Assembly (NCBI GenBank): GCA_965262365.1
Contig: OZ253541.1
Span: forward strand, 1,922,001 to 1,986,000
Direction of reading: 5' to 3'
DNA length: 64,000 nucleotides
Origin: UBA6522 sp965262365
Lineage (GTDB): Bacteria > Pseudomonadota > Gammaproteobacteria > Steroidobacterales > Rariloculaceae
Made by a program: the position numbers and the translations under genes. Below are positions 8,254 to 16,136 of this stretch, piece after piece. A model generated the notes under the pieces. The model saw nothing but the letters and a program-made list of their open reading frames with translations, had not been told where the DNA came from and searched no databases. How positions within the stretch are numbered: position 1 is the first letter of the stretch; every line of letters starts with the position of its first letter.

Positions 8254-8282
8254 TTGAGCTTGGGACCGTACGGGGCCACAAT
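8254..8282 (+). promoter_or_regulatory. Possible sigma-70 promoter for the MntA/HepT module
   Basis: TTGAGC (8254-8259) and CACAAT (8277-8282) are separated by 17 bp. The start codon at 8289 follows closely, so the transcript would be nearly leaderless. The match is weak, and this is only a candidate. Confidence 0.25.
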
Positions 8283-8288
8283 GCGAAT

Positions 8289-8675
8289 ATGCCTGTAATC
8301 GACGAGCGATTGATCCGGATCCTACGCCAGCACCCGAACATCCGGTTGGCGATCCTGTTTGGTTCCCGCGCGGGTGGAGATACCCGTTCGGATAGCGACA
8401 TCGATCTCGCGCTGCTGGCGGACGAGCCGCTCTCCGGGACTACCGTTCTCGAACTCATGGAAGCGATCGGTTGCGAATTCGGTTGCCCGGTCGATATTGT
8501 CGACCTATACCACGTACCTCAACCCATCACCGGCCAAGTATTCAAGGGCATACGGCTGCTGGGCGATAACCGGACCTACGCAGAGCTGCTCACCAGGCAC
8601 CTCATCGACAGCGCTGACTTCCTGCCGCTGCGGCAGAGAACTCTGGCGGAAAGGCAAGCCGCATGGACGAAGTGA
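8289..8675 (+). CDS. mntA: MntA-type nucleotidyltransferase antitoxin
   Basis: A 128-residue minimal nucleotidyltransferase. The diagnostic motif is LFGSRAGGDTRSDSDIDLAL (GS, then DxD), found in the MntA antitoxins of HepT/MntA (type VII) toxin-antitoxin systems, where the enzyme AMPylates and silences the HepT RNase. The C-terminal half (VDIVDLYHVPQPI, then RHLIDSADF) is typical of this group. It is followed by hepT with a 13-nt overlap, the usual coupled arrangement. No other nucleotidyltransferase role fits the size and context better. Confidence 0.85.
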   Translation: MPVIDERLIRILRQHPNIRLAILFGSRAGGDTRSDSDIDLALLADEPLSGTTVLELMEAIGCEFGCPVDIVDLYHVPQPITGQVFKGIRLLGDNRTYAELLTRHLIDSADFLPLRQRTLAERQAAWTK

Positions 8676-9109
8676 TCGTCCGGGAAAAGCTGGAATCGCT
8701 GCGGCGTTGCATCCTGCGCGTCCAGGACAAGACGCCACCATCTCCCGACGGTTTGGCGAACGACCTTGACGTCCAGGATATCGTCGTACTCAATTTGACC
8801 CGCGCCATTCAACTCTGCGTCGACATCGGCAACCACCTGATCAGTGGCATGGATGCAGCGGCCCCCGCGACGATGGCCGGCGTATTCGGGGCGCTTGGAG
8901 ACCTTGGCGTCATCGAGCCAGAAACCTGCGAAGCGATGACCAAAGCCGTAGGTTTCAGAAATGTCGCGATCCACAACTATACGGCGATCAAATGGGGAAT
9001 CGTTCATGCAATCTGCACCGGTTCTATCGATGATTTTCGTCGATTCGCAAAGGAAATAGTCGCCAACACGAGCATCCCGCGCACTTCGGTCTTCACGAAG
9101 AGTACATAG
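8663..9109 (+). CDS. hepT: HepT-type HEPN RNase toxin
   Basis: A 148-residue HEPN-domain protein (DUF86/HepT). The catalytic RNase motif is RNVAIHNY (R-x4-H-x-Y), where the Tyr is the site AMPylated by MntA in characterised systems. The rest (VQDIVVLNLTRAIQLCVDIG near the middle, then VFGALGDLGVI) is helical and typical of the family. It overlaps mntA by 13 nt, so the two are translationally coupled. Active-site residues look intact, so the module may be functional. Confidence 0.85.
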   Translation: MDEVIVREKLESLRRCILRVQDKTPPSPDGLANDLDVQDIVVLNLTRAIQLCVDIGNHLISGMDAAAPATMAGVFGALGDLGVIEPETCEAMTKAVGFRNVAIHNYTAIKWGIVHAICTGSIDDFRRFAKEIVANTSIPRTSVFTKST

Positions 9110-9220
9110 AAAATTTCTTGAGATTCCGCCTGTCCGAAATCGTGTCGGAAGAGCACCTCATGTTGATAGGACAAGAACGTAAAGGTCAGTGGGCGGCCTG
9201 AATCGCCGGGACCGAAAGGC

Positions 9221-9664
9221 CTAAAGCGCGGATGCGTTCTCGTCCCATTCCGACAGCCGAACTACGAAACCGGCTTCGCCTGCCCTGCTGATATATCGTT
9301 TGTCCGCGGTTATCAGCACGCCGCTCTCGACAATTGCGTGCGCGTGGTACGCAGCGTCGTAGAAGGTGACACCGAAGCGCCGCGTCAGCCCGAGTGCGTG
9401 TTCGAGCCACTTTGCCGATTGGGACGCGGTTGTCAAACCGAAGCGCAGCAGCATTTCGAGCAGTTGTCTTGCATCATCGGGGCGCTCTCGCGCCAGCAGA
9501 TTGCCCACTTCGTAAATCCACAGCGCCGGCACGAGCGTTTGGAATTCGCCGGCGGCGATGGCGTCGCGCAACGCGAGTGCGCGTTCGAAGTCGGGCTCAT
9601 CCGCAGGAGGCAGTACCCACTTTAAAATAACTGAAGCGTCCGGCACAACGAGCGGCACGGTCAT
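9221..9664 (-). CDS. vapC: VapC-type PIN-domain RNase toxin
   Basis: A 147-residue PIN-domain protein. The four acidic positions of a VapC ribonuclease are visible: VPDAS near the N-terminus, IYEVGN, TFYDAAYHA and ITADKRY. The ATG at 9664 overlaps the antitoxin stop codon (TGATG), and this start is preferred to the TTG three bases upstream. VapC toxins cleave tRNA or rRNA when released from VapB. The gap between hepT and this gene (9110-9220) contains nothing recognisable. Confidence 0.85.
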   Translation of the reverse strand: MTVPLVVPDASVILKWVLPPADEPDFERALALRDAIAAGEFQTLVPALWIYEVGNLLARERPDDARQLLEMLLRFGLTTASQSAKWLEHALGLTRRFGVTFYDAAYHAHAIVESGVLITADKRYISRAGEAGFVVRLSEWDENASAL

Positions 9665-9900
9665 CAATGCCCTCCGTCCCGGTCTCCCCTAACCCAGCGG
9701 ACAATCTCGTCAGTGGTAACGGGATTCGATGCCATGTCGTCCCTCAACCTGTCCATCTCGGCAGCCGCATCCATCCGGCGCCTCTTGAGTGCCCACTCTC
9801 GCAACGCCTGGTTGATCGTACGGCTGCGCTGTCCGGGTGGGATGCACTGGAGGAGTCGCCATGTATCATCCTGTACGATGACGTTTATTCGATGGCTCAT
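9664..9900 (-). CDS. vapB: VapB-type ribbon-helix-helix antitoxin
   Basis: A 78-residue protein beginning MSHRINVIVQDDTWRLL, a typical ribbon-helix-helix DNA-binding start, followed by RSRTINQALREWALKRRR. It directly precedes and overlaps the PIN toxin gene. I chose ATG at 9900; the longer open frame adds implausible sequence. A perfect inverted repeat lies 16 nt upstream of the start and is a likely operator for autoregulation. Confidence 0.8.
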   Translation of the reverse strand: MSHRINVIVQDDTWRLLQCIPPGQRSRTINQALREWALKRRRMDAAAEMDRLRDDMASNPVTTDEIVRWVRGDRDGGH

Positions 9901-9916
9901 GATTGGCGGTCCTGTA

Positions 9917-9936
9917 GTGTGTAGTCGATTACACAC
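9917..9936. promoter_or_regulatory. Probable VapB operator (perfect inverted repeat)
   Basis: GTGTGTA at 9917-9923 and TACACAC at 9930-9936 form a perfect 7-bp inverted repeat with a 6-nt spacer just upstream of vapB. VapBC modules are commonly autoregulated through such palindromes. It lies between vapB and the divergent selD fusion gene, so it could also influence the latter. Confidence 0.5.
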
Positions 9937-10060
9937 CTTAAACGAGGATATTTCGGCATTCAAGCACTGGATCCCGATAATCATTACGTCTTGTTCAAAC
10001 TGACGCGCGCAAGATTTCCGGCTTGTATGCGGCGCACCAAGAGCGGCGCGTCCTGATTCC

Positions 10061-12310
10061 ATGCAGTCGGTACCGGTCATAAAGGACTTGGTCTTGCTCG
10101 GAGGAGGCCACAGCCACATCGCCGTTCTGAAGTCGTTCGGGATGCGGCCGATCCCGGGTGTCCGGCTTACCCTGATCAGCCGGGATATCGAGACCGCCTA
10201 CTCCGGGATGCTGCCGGGACTGATTGCCGGCCACTATTCGTTTGACCAGGCTCATATCGACCTGGTACCGCTGACCAGGTTTGCCGGAGCGCGCTTCTTC
10301 CACGATGAAGTCAAGGGTATCGATCCGGTAGCGCAGACCTTATCCCTGGCGAACCGGCCGCCGGTCGGCTACGACGTTCTTTCCATCAATACCGGCTCGA
10401 CGCCTTCGATCGACGATGTCAGCGGTGCCGGCGACCATGTTGTGCCGGTCAAACCCATCAATCGTTTCCTGGGGCATTGGGAGAGCCTGCGGGAACGCAT
10501 TGGCGAGTACGGTGCCGGCACGAGGATCGGCGTGGTCGGCGGCGGCACCGGAGGGGTGGAACTTTGTCTCTCGGTTCATCACGCGCTGACCACGCAGCCA
10601 ATTCCGCCCAGGAAACTTTCGCTTGAACTCCTTACCGCAGACGGTGAAATCCTTCAGGAGCATCCGGGAAGCGTGGTCAGGCGTTTCCGGCGGATTCTCG
10701 CGGAGCGCGGCATCGAGGTGCACACCGATACCAGGGTGGCACAGGTCATGCCGAACACGCTGATTGATGACGCTGGCCGCGAGTTTCGGTTCCACGAGAT
10801 CCTCTGGGTCACCCAGGCCGGCGCCCCTCCATGGCTGGCAGGCTCGGAAATCGCGATCGACTCTCAGGGATTCATGGTTGTCAACGACCATTTGCAGTCA
10901 CAATCCCACGCAAATGTCTTCGGTGCCGGCGACGTGGCGGCCATGGCCAACCATCCTCGCCCAAAGGCGGGCGTTTTTGCTGTTCGCCAGGGGCGGCCGC
11001 TCGCTCGAAACCTGCGCCGATACCTGCTGAAACGACCGCTGACCCGGTATCGGCCCCAGCGGCGGTTCCTGAAGCTGGTCAGTACAGGGAATCGCTACGC
11101 AGTGGCCTCGCGCGGCCCGTGGTCCGCCGAGGGTCGCTGGGTATGGCGGTGGAAGGACTGGATCGACTCACGTTTCATGGAGAAGTACCAGGTTCTCCCC
11201 GATATGCAGCCCAGGACCGCGAATGCCGAGATCCCGGCGCCGCTCCGGGATCCCGCCGTCGAGGATGCCGACGACGACATGCGTTGCGGAGGCTGCGGCG
11301 CCAAGGTCGGCGCAGACGTGCTCGCGGCCGCGTTGGCGGGCATCGTCACGCTGCCCAGGGAGGACGTGATCGTCGGCCTGGAGGCGCCGGACGACGCGGC
11401 CATGATCGCCGTTCCGTCCAACAGGCTCTCGGTGCTTTCGGTGGACGGGTTCCGACCGATGATCGATGATCCCTACCTGTTCGGGCGGATCACCGCCAAT
11501 CACTGCCTGGGCGACGTCTATGCCATGGGGGCCGAGCCTCAAGCGGCCATGACCATGGCGACCATGCCGGTGTGGCCGGAGGACAAGCTGGTCGATGAAC
11601 TCAGGCAGATGCTGCTCGGAGCCCTGTACGTCTTCGATCGGGAGGGCGTCGCGCTGGTGGGCGGGCATACCGGCGAGGGCGCCGAACTGACCCTGGGTTT
11701 CACGGTCACCGGCCTGATCGAACCGGATCAGGCGCTTCGCAAGGCCGCATTGCGCGCAGGAGACGTCCTGGTGCTGACCAAGGCGGTCGGTACCGGCACG
11801 CTGCTTGCAGCGGACATGCGCGCCAGGGCACGGGGCCGCTGGTTGGAAGCGGCGATTGCCTCCATGCTGCATTCGTGCCGGACCGCGGGCGACGTGTTCA
11901 GAACCTATGGCGCCCGCGCTTGCACCGATGTCACCGGCTTCGGACTGGCCGGCCATCTCCTGGAGATGCTCGGCGACACTCCCCTGGGCGCGCTGATCGA
12001 TCTCGACGCATTGCCCGTGCTGCCCGGAGCGCTCGAAACCATCGAGACAGGCATTCTCTCAACGCTGCAGCCAAAGAACGAGCGCTTCGCGGCCCAGGTG
12101 GAGGCCACGACCAGGCAACGTGAGCAGGCCGAGTTTGCCCTGCTATTCGATCCACAGACCGCCGGCGGCCTGCTTGCGGGTGTGCCTCGAGACAACGTCC
12201 GGGCGTGCGTGGCGGAGTTGGTGGCGCAAGGCTACCCGGATACGGCCGTCGTTGGCGAGGTCGTCGATGCCGAGAGGTGGGACACGCGGATTCGTCTCAA
12301 ACCCGCATAG
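10061..12310 (+). CDS. selD: Selenide, water dikinase fused to an FAD-dependent oxidoreductase
   Basis: A 749-residue two-domain protein. Residues 1 to about 375 form a pyridine-nucleotide-disulfide-type oxidoreductase: the FAD loop is LVLLGGGHSH, the second nucleotide loop is GVVGGGTGGVE, and FGAGDVAAM closes the FAD site. Residues of about 400-749 are SelD, which makes selenophosphate from selenide and ATP. It has RCGGCGAKVG, where Cys412 and Lys415 align with the catalytic Cys/Lys pair, NHCLGDVYAMGAEPQ, GGHTGEGAEL, DVTGFGLAGHLLEML and DPQTAGGLLAG. This fusion is known in many bacteria; the oxidoreductase part is thought to help supply selenide. It is 1.9 kb downstream of the predicted selenoprotein gene on the same strand. 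No selA, selB or tRNA-Sec is in the window, nor ybbB. The ATG at 10061 lacks a good Shine-Dalgarno sequence. Confidence 0.92.
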   Translation: MQSVPVIKDLVLLGGGHSHIAVLKSFGMRPIPGVRLTLISRDIETAYSGMLPGLIAGHYSFDQAHIDLVPLTRFAGARFFHDEVKGIDPVAQTLSLANRPPVGYDVLSINTGSTPSIDDVSGAGDHVVPVKPINRFLGHWESLRERIGEYGAGTRIGVVGGGTGGVELCLSVHHALTTQPIPPRKLSLELLTADGEILQEHPGSVVRRFRRILAERGIEVHTDTRVAQVMPNTLIDDAGREFRFHEILWVTQAGAPPWLAGSEIAIDSQGFMVVNDHLQSQSHANVFGAGDVAAMANHPRPKAGVFAVRQGRPLARNLRRYLLKRPLTRYRPQRRFLKLVSTGNRYAVASRGPWSAEGRWVWRWKDWIDSRFMEKYQVLPDMQPRTANAEIPAPLRDPAVEDADDDMRCGGCGAKVGADVLAAALAGIVTLPREDVIVGLEAPDDAAMIAVPSNRLSVLSVDGFRPMIDDPYLFGRITANHCLGDVYAMGAEPQAAMTMATMPVWPEDKLVDELRQMLLGALYVFDREGVALVGGHTGEGAELTLGFTVTGLIEPDQALRKAALRAGDVLVLTKAVGTGTLLAADMRARARGRWLEAAIASMLHSCRTAGDVFRTYGARACTDVTGFGLAGHLLEMLGDTPLGALIDLDALPVLPGALETIETGILSTLQPKNERFAAQVEATTRQREQAEFALLFDPQTAGGLLAGVPRDNVRACVAELVAQGYPDTAVVGEVVDAERWDTRIRLKPA

Positions 12311-12340
12311 CCGACAAACAGGCGTCACGTCGTGCTCGTG

Positions 12341-13114
12341 TCAGGCCGCTCGCGCCGTCTTTACGGTCTCCCAGGCCGCCTTGACCTGTTGAGTGCGTTC
12401 CGTTGCCGCACGCATCATTTCCTCCGGCAATCCCCTGGCGGCGAGTTTGTCCGGGTGATGGCGGCTCATGAGGCGCCGGTAGGCAAGCTTGACCTCGTTG
12501 TCCGGCGCATCGGGCGACACCCCGAGTGTCTCGTAGGCGTCATCCAGAGATGGCCCGTCCCTGCTCAAACGAACGCCGGAGTTCATCATTCGCTCGAGCT
12601 GGATGAAATCGGCTTCGGACAACCCCAGACGCATGGCGATGTGGCGCAGCAGTCGCCGTTCGTCAGGATGGATCTCGCCATCGGCCAAAGCCGCCTGAAA
12701 CTGAAGCTCGAGGAACATCCGCCGGATGTTGGTCCCGCGCAGACACTCCGATCGTAGCTGTTCGAGCACGTCATCCAGCGGAAAACCGGGCGACTTGCCC
12801 TTGTTGAAGAGCGCCCGCGCGGCTTGCCGCTGCTGACGGTTGAGCCCCAATTGGTCCATCACCTGATTGGCGAGACGGACCTCTTCGGCAGAAACGCTGC
12901 CATCCGCCTTCGCCATGTGTCCCATGACGCCGAAAGTGGCTGCGAAGAAGGCGAGTTGCGCGCGCTCGCGCCCGTATCCGGGTGTCGGACCGGCTTCATG
13001 GCGACGCCTGGCGCCGCCGAGGGAACTCCCTATGCTTGCACCGATTAACGCACCGATCGGCCCACCGATCATGAAGCCGAATGCGCCGCCAGCGAGCGTG
13101 GTCCACCAGCTCAT
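12341..13114 (-). CDS. djlA: DjlA-like co-chaperone (TerB plus J domain)
   Basis: A 257-residue protein with an N-terminal glycine-rich membrane segment (GGAFGFMIGGPIGALIGASI), a central TerB-like helical domain (MGHMAKADGSVSAEEV and later ALADGEIHPDERRLLRHIA) and a C-terminal J domain with the essential HPD tripeptide in RLMSRHHPDKLA. This is the DjlA architecture, a membrane-anchored DnaK partner. ATG at 13114 is preceded by GGAG, while the longer frame adds 40 implausible residues. It converges with the selD fusion gene; the 30-nt gap shows no clear terminator. Confidence 0.85.
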   Translation of the reverse strand: MSWWTTLAGGAFGFMIGGPIGALIGASIGSSLGGARRRHEAGPTPGYGRERAQLAFFAATFGVMGHMAKADGSVSAEEVRLANQVMDQLGLNRQQRQAARALFNKGKSPGFPLDDVLEQLRSECLRGTNIRRMFLELQFQAALADGEIHPDERRLLRHIAMRLGLSEADFIQLERMMNSGVRLSRDGPSLDDAYETLGVSPDAPDNEVKLAYRRLMSRHHPDKLAARGLPEEMMRAATERTQQVKAAWETVKTARAA

Positions 13115-13257
13115 GAGTTCTCCATTTCCGCCTGGATGCGCAAGGTTAGACCAAGCGACGGGCGCTGACGAGTCCCGTCTTGAAGTTTCGCGGCGCCGCC
13201 CGACACGTTCAGGCGACGGCAACCTGCCGTACACGGGTTAACCGCTATAATCCATCC

Positions 13258-14496
13258 GTGACTACTTTCAGGCTAACCGCGGTATTCTTGCTGAGCACCT
13301 TGCATTGCTTGCCAGGCGCCGCACTCGCCCAGAACCAAAGGATCGGCGGCGTTTCCCAACCCTTTGGAGGCGATCTTGGCCAAGCCGAAAACTATCCGCA
13401 TTATCGCATCGAAGTGCTTGCGTTTGCGTACAACAGCTTCGACCCGGACGAGGAATTATTTCCAGAGGAACCATTTCAGATACGGCTGGACACGCGCACG
13501 CCGGAGTTCTTGATTATGCCGGCGCCCACGGTTGTAATGTCGGAAGCAAGTCCGGAGACCGAGCTGGCTTCTGAAGGTACGCCGGCTGTTGACGACCAGG
13601 GGGATGCTGACGACTTTGAGGCTGTTGACGACCAGGGGGATGCTGACGACTTTGAGGATGTTGACGGCCTGGGGGATGCCGGCGGCCCGAATGATGAAAC
13701 AGCGGCCGAACCCGATCCCCTTGGCCACCTTCTTGGCCCGGCGGACGATACATCGCTCGATTCCTTGCCTGAAGCTTCAATGGCCACCGAAGGCTCCGAG
13801 TTGCTGGCCAGCGGGCAGGACCGTATCCGCTCCGCGTACGTACAGCGGCTGATCGCATCGCTCCAGTTCCTGGAAGATCCGTCAAGGGTACCCATCATTT
13901 TCGACCCCGTTCCCGAAAACTCGCCCCTTTCCGGCCTGGATGGTCTCGATTCCAACCCGCTTGGGGGCGATGCAATCGATCCCGATGCGGTCTCCAGCGA
14001 GGAGCCCGGTATCTCGCTGGAGACACCGCGCCCCACGTTCAGGGTCCTGCGCGCGGATGAACTCGAGTTGCGTGGAGCACGGCAACGTCTGGCGAGAGAC
14101 GGCGAATACACGCCGCTGGCCCACGGCGGATGGATTCTGCCGGCCTACCCTCCGGACCAGGCGGTTCCGATCGACATCTCGTTGCTTGGCACCGTGAATC
14201 CTGTCGGTACGGTGAAGTTGCATCTCAGCCGATTTCTACACGTCACGGTCGATCTCGTTTACCGTGCACCGCCCGTGCCGGAGTACTTGCAGGCGGCAAC
14301 GGTCGATAGCGAGAGACTGAGTGAACTGGAACTGCCGCCACGCTATGCGCTTCGCATTCAGCGCCGGGTCCGAAGTGGCGAGGTGCATTACCTCGACCAC
14401 CCTGCGATCGGGATACTGGTGGTGGTCAGGCCTCAGCCCGTGGAGCCAGGGAACGTCGACGACCCGTTGAGCCCGCCGAGGGGACCCGCAGCCTAG
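13258..14496 (+). CDS. csiV: CsiV-like periplasmic protein with acidic repeat insert
   Basis: A 412-residue exported protein. After a signal peptide (FLLSTLHCLPGAALAQ) comes YPHYRIEVLAFAYNSF, and the C-terminus has LAHGGWILPAYPP, VKLHLSRFLHVTVDLVY and RRVRSGEVHYLDHPAIGIL. The last pattern is typical of CsiV, a peptidoglycan-binding protein first described in Vibrio. Residues of about 110-145 are an acidic, low-complexity insert made of 12-residue repeats. I start at GTG 13258, because this gives the signal peptide at the N-terminus; the upstream extension is arginine-rich and unlikely. The TAG stop lies at the left edge of a MITE-like inverted repeat. Confidence 0.7.
   Translation: MTTFRLTAVFLLSTLHCLPGAALAQNQRIGGVSQPFGGDLGQAENYPHYRIEVLAFAYNSFDPDEELFPEEPFQIRLDTRTPEFLIMPAPTVVMSEASPETELASEGTPAVDDQGDADDFEAVDDQGDADDFEDVDGLGDAGGPNDETAAEPDPLGHLLGPADDTSLDSLPEASMATEGSELLASGQDRIRSAYVQRLIASLQFLEDPSRVPIIFDPVPENSPLSGLDGLDSNPLGGDAIDPDAVSSEEPGISLETPRPTFRVLRADELELRGARQRLARDGEYTPLAHGGWILPAYPPDQAVPIDISLLGTVNPVGTVKLHLSRFLHVTVDLVYRAPPVPEYLQAATVDSERLSELELPPRYALRIQRRVRSGEVHYLDHPAIGILVVVRPQPVEPGNVDDPLSPPRGPAA
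13585..13692 (+). repeat. 36-nt tandem repeat inside the CsiV-like gene
   Basis: Two identical 36-nt units (13585-13620 and 13621-13656) are followed by a degenerate third (13657-13692). Each encodes the acidic 12-residue unit AVDDQGDADDFE. The repeat number could vary between strains by slippage, without breaking the frame. Confidence 0.85.
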
Positions 14497-14590
14497 GAGG
14501 CTGCGCCGAAGGAATTTACGGCTGAAAATTCGCTATCGCGACTTCTTACGGCTCTTGGCAGTCCGTAGCAAGAGTCCCGCAGGCTGCTAG
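14493..14590. repeat. 98-bp MITE-like inverted repeat between convergent genes
   Basis: Both ends carry CTAG followed by a similar sequence: the left end is CTAGGAGGCTGCG and the right end, inverted, is CTAGCAGCCTGCG (11 of 13 match), with a further inner TACGG/CTG match. The left CTAG contains the stop of the CsiV-like gene (TAG 14494-14496) and the right CTAG the stop of the thioinosine phosphorylase gene (14587-14589). It may be a small non-autonomous element or a bidirectional terminator. No second copy is seen in the window. Confidence 0.45.
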
Positions 14591-15333
14591 CCGATAGCCG
14601 GAATCAGCCGCTCAAGAACCGCCGTAAGCCGCTTCAACCCTTCGGAAGTATGCCGCTCGAGTTGCGCGTGGATCGACGCGTCGCCAGGGCCACGCCCCGC
14701 CGCGTGGTTGACGCCCAGCGCGCAGATGGCGTAGCGCATGTCCAGTTCGCGGGCCAGCGATGCTTCCGGCATGGCCGTCATGCCAACCATGGTGCAGCCA
14801 TCGCGCTCCAGGCGATCGACCTCCGCTGCACTTTCCAGCCGCGGACCCTGGGTCACCCCGCAAACGCCCGAACGGATACTGCAACCGGCCCCCAACGCGG
14901 CAGCGGCGATCTGCCCGCGCAACTCGGCATCGAACGGCTCGGTAAAATCCACGTGCGCGATTTCATCCTGGGTGCCGTCGGAAAAGCTGTGCTCCCGCCC
15001 CCAGGTGTAGTCGATGAGTTGGTCGGGAACCGCCAGTTCTCCCGGCGGAAAATCCGCGGCAATGGTGCCGACGGTGTTCAGGGCGATACACCGCTGCACG
15101 CCATGCTGCTGCAGGAACCAGAGATTGGCCCGGTAGTTGACGAGATGCGGCGGAATCAGATGCCGTTCACCGTGGCGGGCAAGGCAGGCGATCCGGCGGT
15201 CTCCGAATTCAACCCGGAGGACAGGACTCGACGGCATCCCGTAAGGCGTCTTGCCGGGGCTTCTGGCCGTAATGTTCAACGGCAGTCCGTCATGGACGCT
15301 GCCAACAATGAATCCCAGGGTGCTGGACGGCAT
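14587..15333 (-). CDS. mtip: S-methyl-5'-thioinosine/thioadenosine phosphorylase
   Basis: A 248-residue member of the purine nucleoside phosphorylase family 2. Visible features are LARHGERHLIPPHLVNYRAN, the phosphate- and ribose-site loop ALNTVGTI, TQGPRLESAAEV and the substrate-site MVGMTAMPEASLARELDM. In gammaproteobacteria such as Pseudomonas the counterpart acts on S-methyl-5'-thioinosine in methionine and purine salvage. The gene starts 3 nt after the hypoxanthine phosphoribosyltransferase stop, so the pair forms a salvage operon. Exact base preference (inosine or adenine) cannot be decided by eye. Confidence 0.8.
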   Translation of the reverse strand: MPSSTLGFIVGSVHDGLPLNITARSPGKTPYGMPSSPVLRVEFGDRRIACLARHGERHLIPPHLVNYRANLWFLQQHGVQRCIALNTVGTIAADFPPGELAVPDQLIDYTWGREHSFSDGTQDEIAHVDFTEPFDAELRGQIAAAALGAGCSIRSGVCGVTQGPRLESAAEVDRLERDGCTMVGMTAMPEASLARELDMRYAICALGVNHAAGRGPGDASIHAQLERHTSEGLKRLTAVLERLIPAIG

Positions 15334-15336
15334 TTC

Positions 15337-15924
15337 CTACCCGCCTCCCTTCGCCGGAGCCTGTGTGTCGGCGGCGTAAATCCCGGCCAGGCCGCGCCAG
15401 TAACCCTTGTAGTCCATTCCACACCCGAACACGTATACATCCTCGACTTCCAATCCCGCGAAGTCGACATCCACACGGACGCGCGGCTGATCCAGGCGCT
15501 TGATGACGAGCACCGCGACATACACTTGCCCGGCCCCACCACGTCGGAGCCGCTCGCAGATTTTGCTCAGGGTATCGCCGTGGTCGACGATATCGTCAAC
15601 CACGAGAACCGTGCGTCCCGACAGGTCCCTGTCGGGCCAGGCGCGCCAGCTCAACTCCCCTCCCACCAGGTCCCCGTCATACCGGGTCACATGGACGAAA
15701 TCGAGTTCGTGGGGAAAGTCCCATCGTCGGCAGAGTTCCACCGCGGTGAACGCGCCGCCGTTCATGACCGCCAGCACCAGGGGGTTCTCCTGCGCCACCA
15801 CATCGGCGGCGGCTACCGCCATCCGATCCAGGGCTGTGCGGACCTGGGCCGATGAGACCAGTTGGCGCGCCGTTTCGCGGATGCGGATCGCTTCGGTCAA
15901 TTTGCTGTCGGGTGCGGCGATCAT
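15337..15924 (-). CDS. hpt: Hypoxanthine-guanine phosphoribosyltransferase
   Basis: A 195-residue type I phosphoribosyltransferase, converting hypoxanthine or guanine plus PRPP to IMP or GMP. The PRPP loop VLVVDDIVDHGDTL is intact. VMNGGAFTAVEL and the C-terminal DYKGYWRGLAGIY also fit the family. I prefer ATG at 15924 to the TTG two codons upstream. Together with the adjacent phosphorylase gene it would recycle the hypoxanthine released from methylthioinosine. In relatives these two genes are normally next to nagZ, which here is 4 kb away. Confidence 0.88.
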   Translation of the reverse strand: MIAAPDSKLTEAIRIRETARQLVSSAQVRTALDRMAVAAADVVAQENPLVLAVMNGGAFTAVELCRRWDFPHELDFVHVTRYDGDLVGGELSWRAWPDRDLSGRTVLVVDDIVDHGDTLSKICERLRRGGAGQVYVAVLVIKRLDQPRVRVDVDFAGLEVEDVYVFGCGMDYKGYWRGLAGIYAADTQAPAKGGG

Positions 15925-16136
15925 GTCCAAACGCGATTATAGACAGAACCGCTCCAAGGCCGGCGGACTTTCGCGAGATTCGCGGGCCCGGAACCGGGGC
16001 AGCGATTCGCTGCGCGCTTGCAAGCGAACCTGTCCTCGGTGCGATTGGACCGGAACGGCGCGCCGGGCCATGAACTTGCCGAAACGCCACTGTTTATCGC
16101 AAGATACTCCGACACACGTGAGGAAAGCGTAACGCC

